NCBI RefSeq assembly: GCF_020179755.1 | Contig: NZ_JAIUCY010000013.1 | Location: 62,001 to 126,000, forward strand | DNA length: 64,000 bases | DNA from: Herbaspirillum sp. alder98 | Lineage (GTDB): Bacteria; Pseudomonadota; Gammaproteobacteria; Burkholderiales; Burkholderiaceae_D | Direction of reading: 5' to 3' | Part shown: positions 18,026 through 24,615 of the stretch, in pieces | How the letters are laid out: every line of letters begins with the position of its first letter | How positions within the stretch are numbered: the first letter of the stretch is position 1 | The notes under the pieces: generated by a model | Databases searched by the model: none | The model's input: the letters and a program-made list of their open reading frames with translations, nothing else | What the model was told of the DNA's origin: nothing | Program-made: the position numbers and the translations under genes

Positions 18026-18520
18026 ATGATTGCAAGTGGCGCGTTGAAACTGGATCGAATCGACTTACGCATTCTGTGCCATCTGCAACAGAACAGCCGT
18101 ATTACCAACGTGGTGCTGGCCGACGCCGTGGGCCTGTCGCCCAGCCCTTGCCTGATCCGCGTCAAGCGCCTGGAAAAGGCGGGCTATATCAGTGGCTACG
18201 GGGCGCACATCCAACTCGATAAACTGGCCGATGTGCAGGTGGTCTTTACCGAAGTGACGCTGTCGGACCATCGCCGCGAAGACTTTGCCAAGTTCGAGTC
18301 GACGGTACGCAACGTCGATGAGATCGTCGAATGCCATCTGGTCAGTGGCGGCTACGACTACCTGCTGAAGTTCATGACGCGCAGCGTGGTGCATTACCAG
18401 AGCGTGATCGAGTCGCTGCTCGAGCAGAATCTGCGCATCGAGAAATACTTCAGCTACATCGTCATCAAATCCCCCTTCATCAAGCACCACTATCCGCTCG
18501 ACAAGTTCGTCCAGGTCTAG
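18026..18520 (+). CDS. Lrp/AsnC-family transcriptional regulator
   Basis: A 164-residue regulator. The N-terminal winged helix reads LDRIDLRILCHLQQNSRITNVVLADAVGLSPSPCLIRVKRLEKAGYISGY, the standard Lrp HTH. The C-terminal RAM ligand/oligomerisation domain includes VECHLVSGGYDYLLKFMTRS. ATG 18026 has GAGGGCAAG upstream. Its place directly after the aminotransferase and the catabolic block suggests that it senses the amino acid substrate and controls the aminotransferase gene, as is common for such pairs. The gene converges with the MarR gene, leaving only four bases between them. Confidence 0.9.
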   Translation: MIASGALKLDRIDLRILCHLQQNSRITNVVLADAVGLSPSPCLIRVKRLEKAGYISGYGAHIQLDKLADVQVVFTEVTLSDHRREDFAKFESTVRNVDEIVECHLVSGGYDYLLKFMTRSVVHYQSVIESLLEQNLRIEKYFSYIVIKSPFIKHHYPLDKFVQV

Positions 18521-18524
18521 CCGC

Positions 18525-19001
18525 CTAGCGCTGCTGCTCGAGGTTCTCCTGCAGCAGCGTCAATAGCGACACCAGCTCGCCGCGCTGCTGCTCGGACATG
18601 CCGCTGACGGCTTGCTCCAGCACCGTGTGCGCGCTCTTCTTGAGCTGGCGCTGCAAAGCCTTGCCCGCCGCCGTCAGGTGCAGCCGGGTCGAGCGACGGT
18701 CCTGCGCATCTTCAGTTGCTTCCAGATAAGCTTTTTCCCGCAGGCCACGAATCAGGCGCGTGAGCTGTGCCTTGTCGCGTCCCGAATGCTGCACCAGGTC
18801 GCTCAGCGTGGCGCCGGGATGGTGGTCGAAGTAAGCGATCACCCGTGTTTCCATGTGCGTCACATCCTGCTCTTCATCGCGGAAAGCCTGGGTGCGGGCA
18901 GAGCGGTAGAGGTGCATGACCGAATGCAATGCCTCAAAGACCGCGTCGGCAGTAGGTGATTGGTTGACTTTATCAACTTGTTTTTTCATAATGGTAGACA
19001 T
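18525..19001 (-). CDS. MarR-family transcriptional regulator
   Basis: A regulator of about 158 residues with the MarR winged helix: VIAYFDHHPGATLSDLVQHSGRDKAQLTRLIRGLREKAYLEATEDAQDRRSTRLHLTAAG, including the wing DxRS(T/R)RLxLT. No strong ribosome site precedes either ATG (19001 or 18989), so the message may be leaderless or weakly translated; a TTG at 19007 is less likely. It is divergent from a siderophore-interacting protein gene, and two 15-bp operator-like sites overlap its start region, so it probably represses itself and the reductase gene. The arrangement parallels the E. coli PadR-type YqjI/ferric reductase YqjH pair (known), but with a MarR protein (inference). Confidence 0.9.
   Translation of the reverse strand: MSTIMKKQVDKVNQSPTADAVFEALHSVMHLYRSARTQAFRDEEQDVTHMETRVIAYFDHHPGATLSDLVQHSGRDKAQLTRLIRGLREKAYLEATEDAQDRRSTRLHLTAAGKALQRQLKKSAHTVLEQAVSGMSEQQRGELVSLLTLLQENLEQQR
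18963..18977. promoter_or_regulatory. MarR operator candidate 1 (GTTGACTTTATCAAC)
   Basis: A 15-bp sequence with perfect 5-bp arms, GTTGA and TCAAC. It lies inside the first codons of the MarR gene. A second copy with 13 of 15 identical bases starts 31 bp away, three helical turns. Confidence 0.6.
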
Positions 19002-19008
19002 TATCAAC
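18994..19008. promoter_or_regulatory. MarR operator candidate 2 (GTAGACATTATCAAC)
   Basis: Second copy of the 15-bp element, placed 16 bases before the ATG of the reductase gene and across the MarR start. One arm is altered at one position (GTAGA instead of GTTGA). It is ideally placed to block the promoters of both divergent genes. Confidence 0.6.
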
Positions 19009-19023
19009 TAAAACACTGAGATC

Positions 19024-19761
19024 ATGGAAAACACATCGCCATCACGTGAAGTGCAACGGGTACGTCACGAACTGAAGTTGCGCGAGGTCACCGTCGCCCG
19101 CATCCGCCAGACCGGCACCAACATGTTGAGTATCACCTTCAAGGGCGACGCGCTGCGCGATTTCGTCTCGCTGTCGTATGACGACCACGTCAAGTTCGTC
19201 TTCCCCGACGGCAATGGCGAATCGATCCGGCGCGACTATACGCCAACCGAGCATGACCCACAACGCGGCGAGCTCACGCTGGAATTCGCGCTGCACGCCG
19301 AGGGCGCGGCCACCGACTGGGCCCGGCGCGCCACCGAGGGCATGCCGGCCATCATTGCCGGGCCGCGCGGCTCGATGATCATCCCCGACAACTATGACTG
19401 GTACCTGCTGGCGGGCGATCTGTCGGCGTTGCCGGCCATCACCCGGCGTCTCAAGGAACTGCCTGCCGGCGTGCGCGTCTCGGCCGTCATCGAGATCGCC
19501 CACCTGGGTGACATGCGTCAGTTCGATACGCGTGCCGAGCTGGACGTGAAATGGGTCAGCAACGGCGGCGAACTGCTCGATGCAGTACGTGCGCTGGACC
19601 TGTCGCGCGGTGACGGCTTTGTGTGGGCCGGCGGCGAAGCGGCCACCATGACTCGCCTGCGCGCCTTGTTGCTGGACGAAAAGCAGCATCCCAAGGGCGC
19701 CATGCGGGTATCGGCCTACTGGAAGCCGGGCGCGGCGGATTTCCACGAAAAGCTGGATTGA
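19024..19761 (+). CDS. Siderophore-interacting protein, FAD/NAD(P)H ferric reductase
   Basis: A 245-residue cytosolic flavoprotein of the SIP family (ViuB/YqjH type), which reduces ferric siderophores and so releases iron. The FAD-binding RRDYTPTEHD (Arg-x-Tyr-Thr) is at about residues 71-80. GPRGSMIIPDNYDWYLLAGDLSALPAI forms the pyridine-nucleotide half, and the C-terminal FVWAGGEAATMTRLRALL..MRVSAYWKPG is the SIP signature. It faces a MarR gene across 22 bases that hold the operator-like repeats. It is not adjacent to an iron-siderophore transporter here. Confidence 0.92.
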   Translation: MENTSPSREVQRVRHELKLREVTVARIRQTGTNMLSITFKGDALRDFVSLSYDDHVKFVFPDGNGESIRRDYTPTEHDPQRGELTLEFALHAEGAATDWARRATEGMPAIIAGPRGSMIIPDNYDWYLLAGDLSALPAITRRLKELPAGVRVSAVIEIAHLGDMRQFDTRAELDVKWVSNGGELLDAVRALDLSRGDGFVWAGGEAATMTRLRALLLDEKQHPKGAMRVSAYWKPGAADFHEKLD

Positions 19762-19853
19762 GGGTGGTAATGCGCATGCGGATGGCGCAGCAACTGCGCC
19801 CGATGCCGCGCTTTCCACTATCATGGCGGGCCTTAACCGATTCCGTGGCCTGT

Positions 19854-20348
19854 ATGACCGATCCCGATACCCTATCCGATGCCGACGGCGATGACGCCAT
19901 CCACGATCCGCGCCTGTGGCGTGACGATGGCTGGACGGCCCGCATCATCAAGAACGTCGACGACGATGGCTGGGCGGTCGAGATGACGCGTGATGGCGAG
20001 TCCGAGCCGACGCTGGTCGGGCCCTGGACCATGGGCCGCGACAAGAAGAATCCGAAGCCGATCGAACGGCCGGCGTTTCATACCCTGGTCAAGACCGCCA
20101 ACGAGTTTCGCCGCCGCAGCGAGCAGCAATTGCACGCGCAGTTGCACAAGACGGTAATGATCACCGTCGCCGAAAGCAGCATCAGGGTGACGCTCGACAT
20201 CGTGCCCGACGATGATTTTCCCTATGCCGACCTGCGGGCCTGGGACGACATGGGGGAGCTGCTGGCGCATGCACAGGTAGCGCCCAATTACCGCCTCACC
20301 GAAGAGAGCGCGACGCGCTGGGCCAGCGGCGATTACCGCCGTCCTTGA
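19854..20348 (+). CDS. Hypothetical protein
   Basis: A 164-residue acidic soluble protein I do not recognise. The N-terminus is rich in Asp (DPDTLSDADGDDAIHDP). A central EMTRDGESEPTLVGPWTMGRDKKNPKPI is followed by a helix-like FHTLVKTANEFRRRSEQQLHAQLHKTV and a strand-rich end. No signal peptide or membrane helix. ATG 19854 is the first good start; the open frame upstream overlaps the reductase gene and is not protein-like. Good codon bias supports a real gene, transcribed alone or after the reductase gene (92-base gap). Confidence 0.65.
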   Translation: MTDPDTLSDADGDDAIHDPRLWRDDGWTARIIKNVDDDGWAVEMTRDGESEPTLVGPWTMGRDKKNPKPIERPAFHTLVKTANEFRRRSEQQLHAQLHKTVMITVAESSIRVTLDIVPDDDFPYADLRAWDDMGELLAHAQVAPNYRLTEESATRWASGDYRRP

Positions 20349-20532
20349 TGCACAGGATGTTGTTCGATTGGCATCATTTTGCGGCACTGCACGAAAATCC
20401 CGGGCATCTGTAGAATCATTGTCTTGCGGCGGGATGTCGACGGACATTCCTCCTGCATGCGTGTGCTGCCCACCCGGGCTGGCGACGCCGATGGCAGGCT
20501 GACGAGCATTCGGTTCAGAGAGGTTCCTGTTC

Positions 20533-21444
20533 ATGTCCGCACAGACTAATTCCAAAGGCCCGCCTGCGGTCGTCGCCAGCGATTCGCTGGGGTGTCACCA
20601 GAGCAAGCTGAGCACCAGCCAGGAGCTGCGTGGCAGCGCAATGACGTTCTATCGCAAGCGTCTCGACGACCGCGCCATGTCGCAGGTGATGACACCGGCG
20701 TCGGGGCGCGGCTTCCTGCTGGGCGTCTCGATGTCGACCCGCCACCGGCGCAGCATCTTTCGCGGCCGCCAGGGTGCGGCGCACGACTTCGGACGCGGCG
20801 CCATCTACATTCGCGATTTTGCCGACGATTACCGGGCCGACATCCATGGCTCGTTCGATTTCACCCTGGTCGAATTGCCGCCTGCGTTCTTCGAGCGCGC
20901 CGCCGAAGAGGTCCGCGGCGCGCCGGTCACCGGCCTGGCCACGGTAGTGGCGCAACACGACCCGGTGCTGGAGCATCTGGTCCACGCACTGGCGCCGGCG
21001 CTGGCGCGTCCCGAAGAGGCTTGCTCGCTGTTCGTCGACCAGCTTGGCATCGTCATCGGCACCCATCTGCTGCAACGCTATGCCGGCGCCCAACTGGCAC
21101 CGCCGCGCACGGCTGCCTTGTCGCGCCTGCATGAAGAGCGTGCCAAGCAGCTGCTGCTGTCCAAGGTCAAGGGTAACGTTTCGATCCCCGAGATTGCGCG
21201 CGAATGCAACATGTCGGCCAGTTATTTCCTGCGCGCCTTCAAGGAGACCACCGGGCAGACCCCCCATCAATGGCTAATGGCGCAGCGGGTCGAAAGGGCG
21301 CGCGAGTTCCTGAGCAATACCGAACTGCCGCTGGCCGAGATTGCGGTGGCGTGCAACTTCTATGACCAGAGCCATTTCAGCCGGGTCTTCTCGCAACTGG
21401 TAGGGAGTTCGCCGGGGAGCTGGCGACGCCGCAGCGGGCGTTAG
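20533..21444 (+). CDS. AraC-family transcriptional regulator
   Basis: A 303-residue regulator. The C-terminal third contains the two helix-turn-helix motifs of the family: VSIPEIARECNMSASYFLRAFKETTGQTPHQWLMAQRVERA and LPLAEIAVACNFYDQSHFSRVFSQLVGSSPGSWRR. The N-terminal two thirds form an unassigned ligand or regulatory domain. ATG 20533 is preceded by GAGAGGTTCC. It stands alone: the next gene downstream is convergent, and 184 non-coding bases lie upstream. Its target cannot be deduced; the adjacent ferric reductase or the histidine kinase cassette are possibilities only by proximity. Confidence 0.92.
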   Translation: MSAQTNSKGPPAVVASDSLGCHQSKLSTSQELRGSAMTFYRKRLDDRAMSQVMTPASGRGFLLGVSMSTRHRRSIFRGRQGAAHDFGRGAIYIRDFADDYRADIHGSFDFTLVELPPAFFERAAEEVRGAPVTGLATVVAQHDPVLEHLVHALAPALARPEEACSLFVDQLGIVIGTHLLQRYAGAQLAPPRTAALSRLHEERAKQLLLSKVKGNVSIPEIARECNMSASYFLRAFKETTGQTPHQWLMAQRVERAREFLSNTELPLAEIAVACNFYDQSHFSRVFSQLVGSSPGSWRRRSGR

Positions 21445-21465
21445 GATATCGCCGCTGGCGATGTT

Positions 21466-22719
21466 CTATTGCAGCGGCAGCGCAAAGCAGAAAACGGCGC
21501 CGCCGCCGGCAGCAGCGGCCACCGACAATTTACCGCCATGCGCCTCGACGATGGAGCGGCAGATCGCCAGCCCCATGCCCATGCCACCGTCCTTGGTGGT
21601 GTAGAACGCGTCGAACACCCGCTCCATCGCCTCGGGCGCAATGCCCATGCCGCTGTCCTGCACCGCTACTACCAGGCGGGCACTGTCTTCGACGGCAGTC
21701 CTGATCGACAGCACGCGCGGCTGACCGGTCGTCATCTCCATCGCCGCCATCGCATCGATCGCATTGACCACCAGATTGAGCAGCACCTGCTGCAATTGCA
21801 CCGGGTCGCCCGACACCCAGGCGTCGGGCCCGGCCAGCGACAGTTGCAGCGCCACTTCGCGCCGTTCGATCTCGCTGCGGGAAATGGTCAGGATGTGACG
21901 AATGATGCCGTCGATGTTCAGGCGCTGCAGCACCGGTTCGGTATTGCGGGTGAGATCCTGCAGGCCGGAGATCATGTCGCCGGCGCGGGTGCCTTCGGCC
22001 ACGATGTCCTGCAATCCGGCGCGGGCCTGTGCCAGTTGCGGCGGGTCGCGGTCGAGCCAGCGCAGGCTGGCGCCGGCGTTGGCGATGATCGACATCAGCG
22101 GCTGGTTGATCTCGTGGGCGATGGAAGCGGTCAACTGGCCCACCGTGGTCGCGCGCGACACCCGGGCCAGGTCAGCCTCGGCGGCACGCACGGCGTATTC
22201 GGTGCGACGCTGCGCGGTGATATCGGTGGCGGTGCCCACGTATTCGCTGAAGCTGCCGTCGACCCACACCGGCTTGCCGATTCCCGAGATGTAGCGCACC
22301 TCGCCATTGTCGCGGCGGCAGATGCGATGCTCCACCCGGATGGTGCCGCCGATGGCGATGGCCGCGGCGACCGTATCGAGCACCATCTGCCGGTCGTCCG
22401 GGTGCATCAGCGAAGAAAAGTCATCGTAGCGGATCAGGTTCTGGCCCGGGCCCAGCCCGTAGATGCGGCACAGCTCTTGCGAACACACCATCAGGTCCTG
22501 GTCTACCAGGTAGCGCATGCTGCCGGTATTGTTGAACAGTTCGCCCTGGTCCAGCAGTTGCTGGCTGGCGCGCAGCGCCTGCTCGGTCTGGGCCAGCAGT
22601 TCTTGCGTGCGGTGCAGCGCCTGCAAAGCCTGCTGCAAGGGATCGACCCGGGTCGGGTCGTCGCGGTCGGTTGGCAAAGCCGGCTCCAGAGGTGAATATG
22701 AATCCGCATTGTGCCGCAT
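21466..22719 (-). CDS. PAS-domain sensor histidine kinase
   Basis: A 417-residue soluble kinase. An N-terminal coiled-coil-like helix (QALQALHRTQELLAQTEQALRASQQLL) leads into a PAS domain (about residues 60-170, LMVCSQELCRIYGLGPGQNLIRYDDF, then YISGIGKPVWVDGSFSEYVGTATDI). The phosphoacceptor His is in TASIAHEINQPLMSI, and the ATPase N box is LLNLVVNAIDA, with GMGIAPEAMERVFDAFYTTKDGGMGMGLAICRSI as G boxes. No membrane segment, so it senses an internal signal. ATG 22719 has AAAGGACC, which overlaps the stop of the receiver gene upstream, so the two are coupled. Confidence 0.92.
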   Translation of the reverse strand: MRHNADSYSPLEPALPTDRDDPTRVDPLQQALQALHRTQELLAQTEQALRASQQLLDQGELFNNTGSMRYLVDQDLMVCSQELCRIYGLGPGQNLIRYDDFSSLMHPDDRQMVLDTVAAAIAIGGTIRVEHRICRRDNGEVRYISGIGKPVWVDGSFSEYVGTATDITAQRRTEYAVRAAEADLARVSRATTVGQLTASIAHEINQPLMSIIANAGASLRWLDRDPPQLAQARAGLQDIVAEGTRAGDMISGLQDLTRNTEPVLQRLNIDGIIRHILTISRSEIERREVALQLSLAGPDAWVSGDPVQLQQVLLNLVVNAIDAMAAMEMTTGQPRVLSIRTAVEDSARLVVAVQDSGMGIAPEAMERVFDAFYTTKDGGMGMGLAICRSIVEAHGGKLSVAAAAGGGAVFCFALPLQ

Positions 22720-22730
22720 TTCGGGTCCTT

Positions 22731-23096
22731 TCAGGCAAGGCCGGCTGCGGCTCTGGCGCGCGCGATGCACGCCAGCAAGGTATCGGCCAGGACCGGCTTG
22801 ACCAGCAGTTCGAGCGCCCCCAGTTGCAGCGCACGCGTGTGATAGGCGCTGCTGCCATGGGCCGACATCAGGATCACCGGCAAGCGCGGCGCGCGCGTGG
22901 CCAGTTGCGCCACCAGCGTGAAGCCGCTCATCTGCGGCAGCTCCACATCGATCAGTGCGCAGGTCGGTTGCAGGCGGGCTTCATCGGCCAGGAAATCCTC
23001 GGCCGAGGCAAAGCCGCAACTGAGATAGCCGGCCGAATCGAGCAGATTGCACAAGGCGCTGCGCACGCCCTGGTCGTCGTCGATGATGGCGATCAT
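22731..23096 (-). CDS. Single-domain response regulator (receiver only)
   Basis: A 121-residue CheY-like protein and nothing more. The acidic pocket is IAIIDDDQGVRSAL, the phosphorylated Asp lies in ALIDVELPQMSGF, the Ser/Thr switch in VILMSAHGSS and the conserved Lys in ELLVKPV. It has no DNA-binding or enzymatic output, so it would act by protein contact or as a phosphate shuttle. It is 11 bases upstream of the PAS kinase gene, its probable partner. A GGGGGG run precedes ATG 23096. Confidence 0.92.
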   Translation of the reverse strand: MIAIIDDDQGVRSALCNLLDSAGYLSCGFASAEDFLADEARLQPTCALIDVELPQMSGFTLVAQLATRAPRLPVILMSAHGSSAYHTRALQLGALELLVKPVLADTLLACIARARAAAGLA

Positions 23097-23135
23097 TGTT
23101 CCCCCCCATTTTTTATTATCGGGATGTCCGGCGCG

Positions 23136-23390
23136 CTAGCGCTCGGACGTCTTCTCCGGTGCCGGTGGCGCGCCGGTGATCTTGGGCACGCATTCGGTAT
23201 GGAACCAGGCCGCCGTCAGTGGCTCTCCGGCCATCTTGCGGCGCACGGCGGGCACTACCTGTTCGCCGATCAGCATGCCCAATAAGCCCAGCAGCGCGAT
23301 GATCGGCGGCGCCGGCGACTGGATCTGCAAGGCGTAATACAGGACGCCGGCGATGGCGCCCATCAATAGTGAAATCAGATATGGCTTCAT
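23136..23390 (-). CDS. XapX domain-containing small membrane protein
   Basis: An 84-residue protein with the XapX motif SPAPPIIALLGLLGMLIGEQV. Two hydrophobic helices span about residues 4-20 and 30-46, followed by a soluble tail ending CVPKITGAPPAPEKTSER. XapX proteins are short, function unknown, and often sit next to hydrolase genes, as here (isochorismatase-like gene upstream). It lies 16 bases after a second, shorter XapX gene. Confidence 0.8.
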   Translation of the reverse strand: MKPYLISLLMGAIAGVLYYALQIQSPAPPIIALLGLLGMLIGEQVVPAVRRKMAGEPLTAAWFHTECVPKITGAPPAPEKTSER

Positions 23391-23406
23391 GGCATGTCCT
23401 GTCGGG

Positions 23407-23571
23407 TCAACCGAGAAACCGGGTCAGCGTGGAAATGGCGCGCTCGCCCAGCACCATGCCCAGCAAGCCGATCAGGGCAATGCCCGGCGGCGCCGGTGAG
23501 CGCACCCTGAACAGGGCATAGAAAATGCCGATCAGCACGCCGCCACCCAGCGAAAGAAGATAGCTATTCAT
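23407..23571 (-). CDS. Second XapX microprotein (54 residues)
   Basis: A very short frame of 54 codons starting at ATG 23571 and ending at TGA 23407. It reads MNSYLLSLGGGVLIGIFYAL, then FRVRSPAPPGIALIGLLGMV and a short tail LGERAISTLTRFLG. The SPAPPxIALxGLLGMxxGE block matches its 84-residue neighbour almost exactly, which supports both as real. It has two predicted membrane helices. It lies between the hydrolase gene and the longer XapX gene on the same strand, consistent with one operon and an old tandem duplication. Confidence 0.8.
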   Translation of the reverse strand: MNSYLLSLGGGVLIGIFYALFRVRSPAPPGIALIGLLGMVLGERAISTLTRFLG

Positions 23572-23655
23572 GGTCTCGAATAATCAGATGTCGTCCAAGC
23601 AATGCGAACAGGCATTGCCACTGAGGCAATGCCCATGCGCATGCGCTGCGATGGA

Positions 23656-24348
23656 TTACTTGCCGGCCGCCACAGGTGCCAGGGTCTTCTGGTTGCCGTG
23701 CGGGCGCTGCTCGGCCTTGTGCACCATGGTGTAGGCGTAGTCCACGCCCATGCCATAGGCGCCCGAGTGTTCGCGCACGATGTCCATGACGGCGTTGTAG
23801 GTGCCCTTGCGCGCCCAGTCACGTTGCCATTCCAGCAGCACCTGCTGCCAGGTCACCGGGATCACGCCGGCCTGGATCATGCGTTGCATGGCGTAGTCGT
23901 GGGCTTCCTTGGAGGTGCCGCCCGAGGCGTCGGCCACCATGTAGATCTCGTAGTCGCCTTCGGCCATGGCGCACAGCGAGAAGCTGTTGTTGCAGACTTC
24001 GGTCCACAGGCCCGCGACGACGATCTTCTTGCGACCGTTGGCGGCCAGCGCATCACGCACCTTCTGGTCGTCCCACGAGTTCATCGAGGTCCGTTCCAGG
24101 ATGTCGTGCTCGGGGAACACCGACAGCAGTTCAGGATAGGTGTAGCCCGAAAAGCCTTCGGTCTCGACCGTGGTGATCACGGTCGGGATGTTGAAGACCT
24201 TGGCCGACTTGGCCAGGGCCACGGTATTGTTCTTGAGCACCTGGCGGTCGATCGACTGCACGCCGAAGGCCATTTGTGGCTGGTGGTCGATGAAGATCAA
24301 CTGGCAGTTGTCAGGGGTCAGTACGTCGAGCTTGGTATTGGTGGTCAT
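23656..24348 (-). CDS. Isochorismatase-family cysteine hydrolase (YcaC-like)
   Basis: A 230-residue hydrolase with an isochorismatase fold. The catalytic Asp lies in LIFIDHQPQMAFGVQ and the nucleophilic Cys in VVAGLWTEVCNNSFSLCA, both in family position. It resembles YcaC-like hydrolases of unknown substrate, often linked to amide or nitrile degradation. ATG 24348 is chosen; the longer open frame to 24480 is proline-rich and not homologous. It is divergent from the amidohydrolase gene at 24616 and heads a leftward run with the XapX, receiver and kinase genes. Confidence 0.88.
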   Translation of the reverse strand: MTTNTKLDVLTPDNCQLIFIDHQPQMAFGVQSIDRQVLKNNTVALAKSAKVFNIPTVITTVETEGFSGYTYPELLSVFPEHDILERTSMNSWDDQKVRDALAANGRKKIVVAGLWTEVCNNSFSLCAMAEGDYEIYMVADASGGTSKEAHDYAMQRMIQAGVIPVTWQQVLLEWQRDWARKGTYNAVMDIVREHSGAYGMGVDYAYTMVHKAEQRPHGNQKTLAPVAAGK

Positions 24349-24615
24349 GGTTTTTCCGTGGAGTAAGGGAGGGGACGCGCCGCCATCCGGAGGCAGCGTG
24401 GGGATGGGGTATTTCGCTGGCCGAAAGGGTGAGCGACGCCATCGGAGCGGAGCATAGGCCGCAGCCGGGGGCGCCGCCATTATCTTTTCGTATAGCTAGA
24501 CGCTGCCGCCGCGATTTTGCACACTGCATCCATCCACCGATCCGCACACGACATGTCCGGCCGCATCGGGCGTCGGCGCGTGGACCACCGCCTTTCCTTT
24601 TGCACGGAGCCTGAC

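Noticed and set aside
24349..24480. Longer N-terminus for the isochorismatase-like protein
   Set aside because: The extension is proline-rich and outside the family; ATG 24348 fits the usual start.
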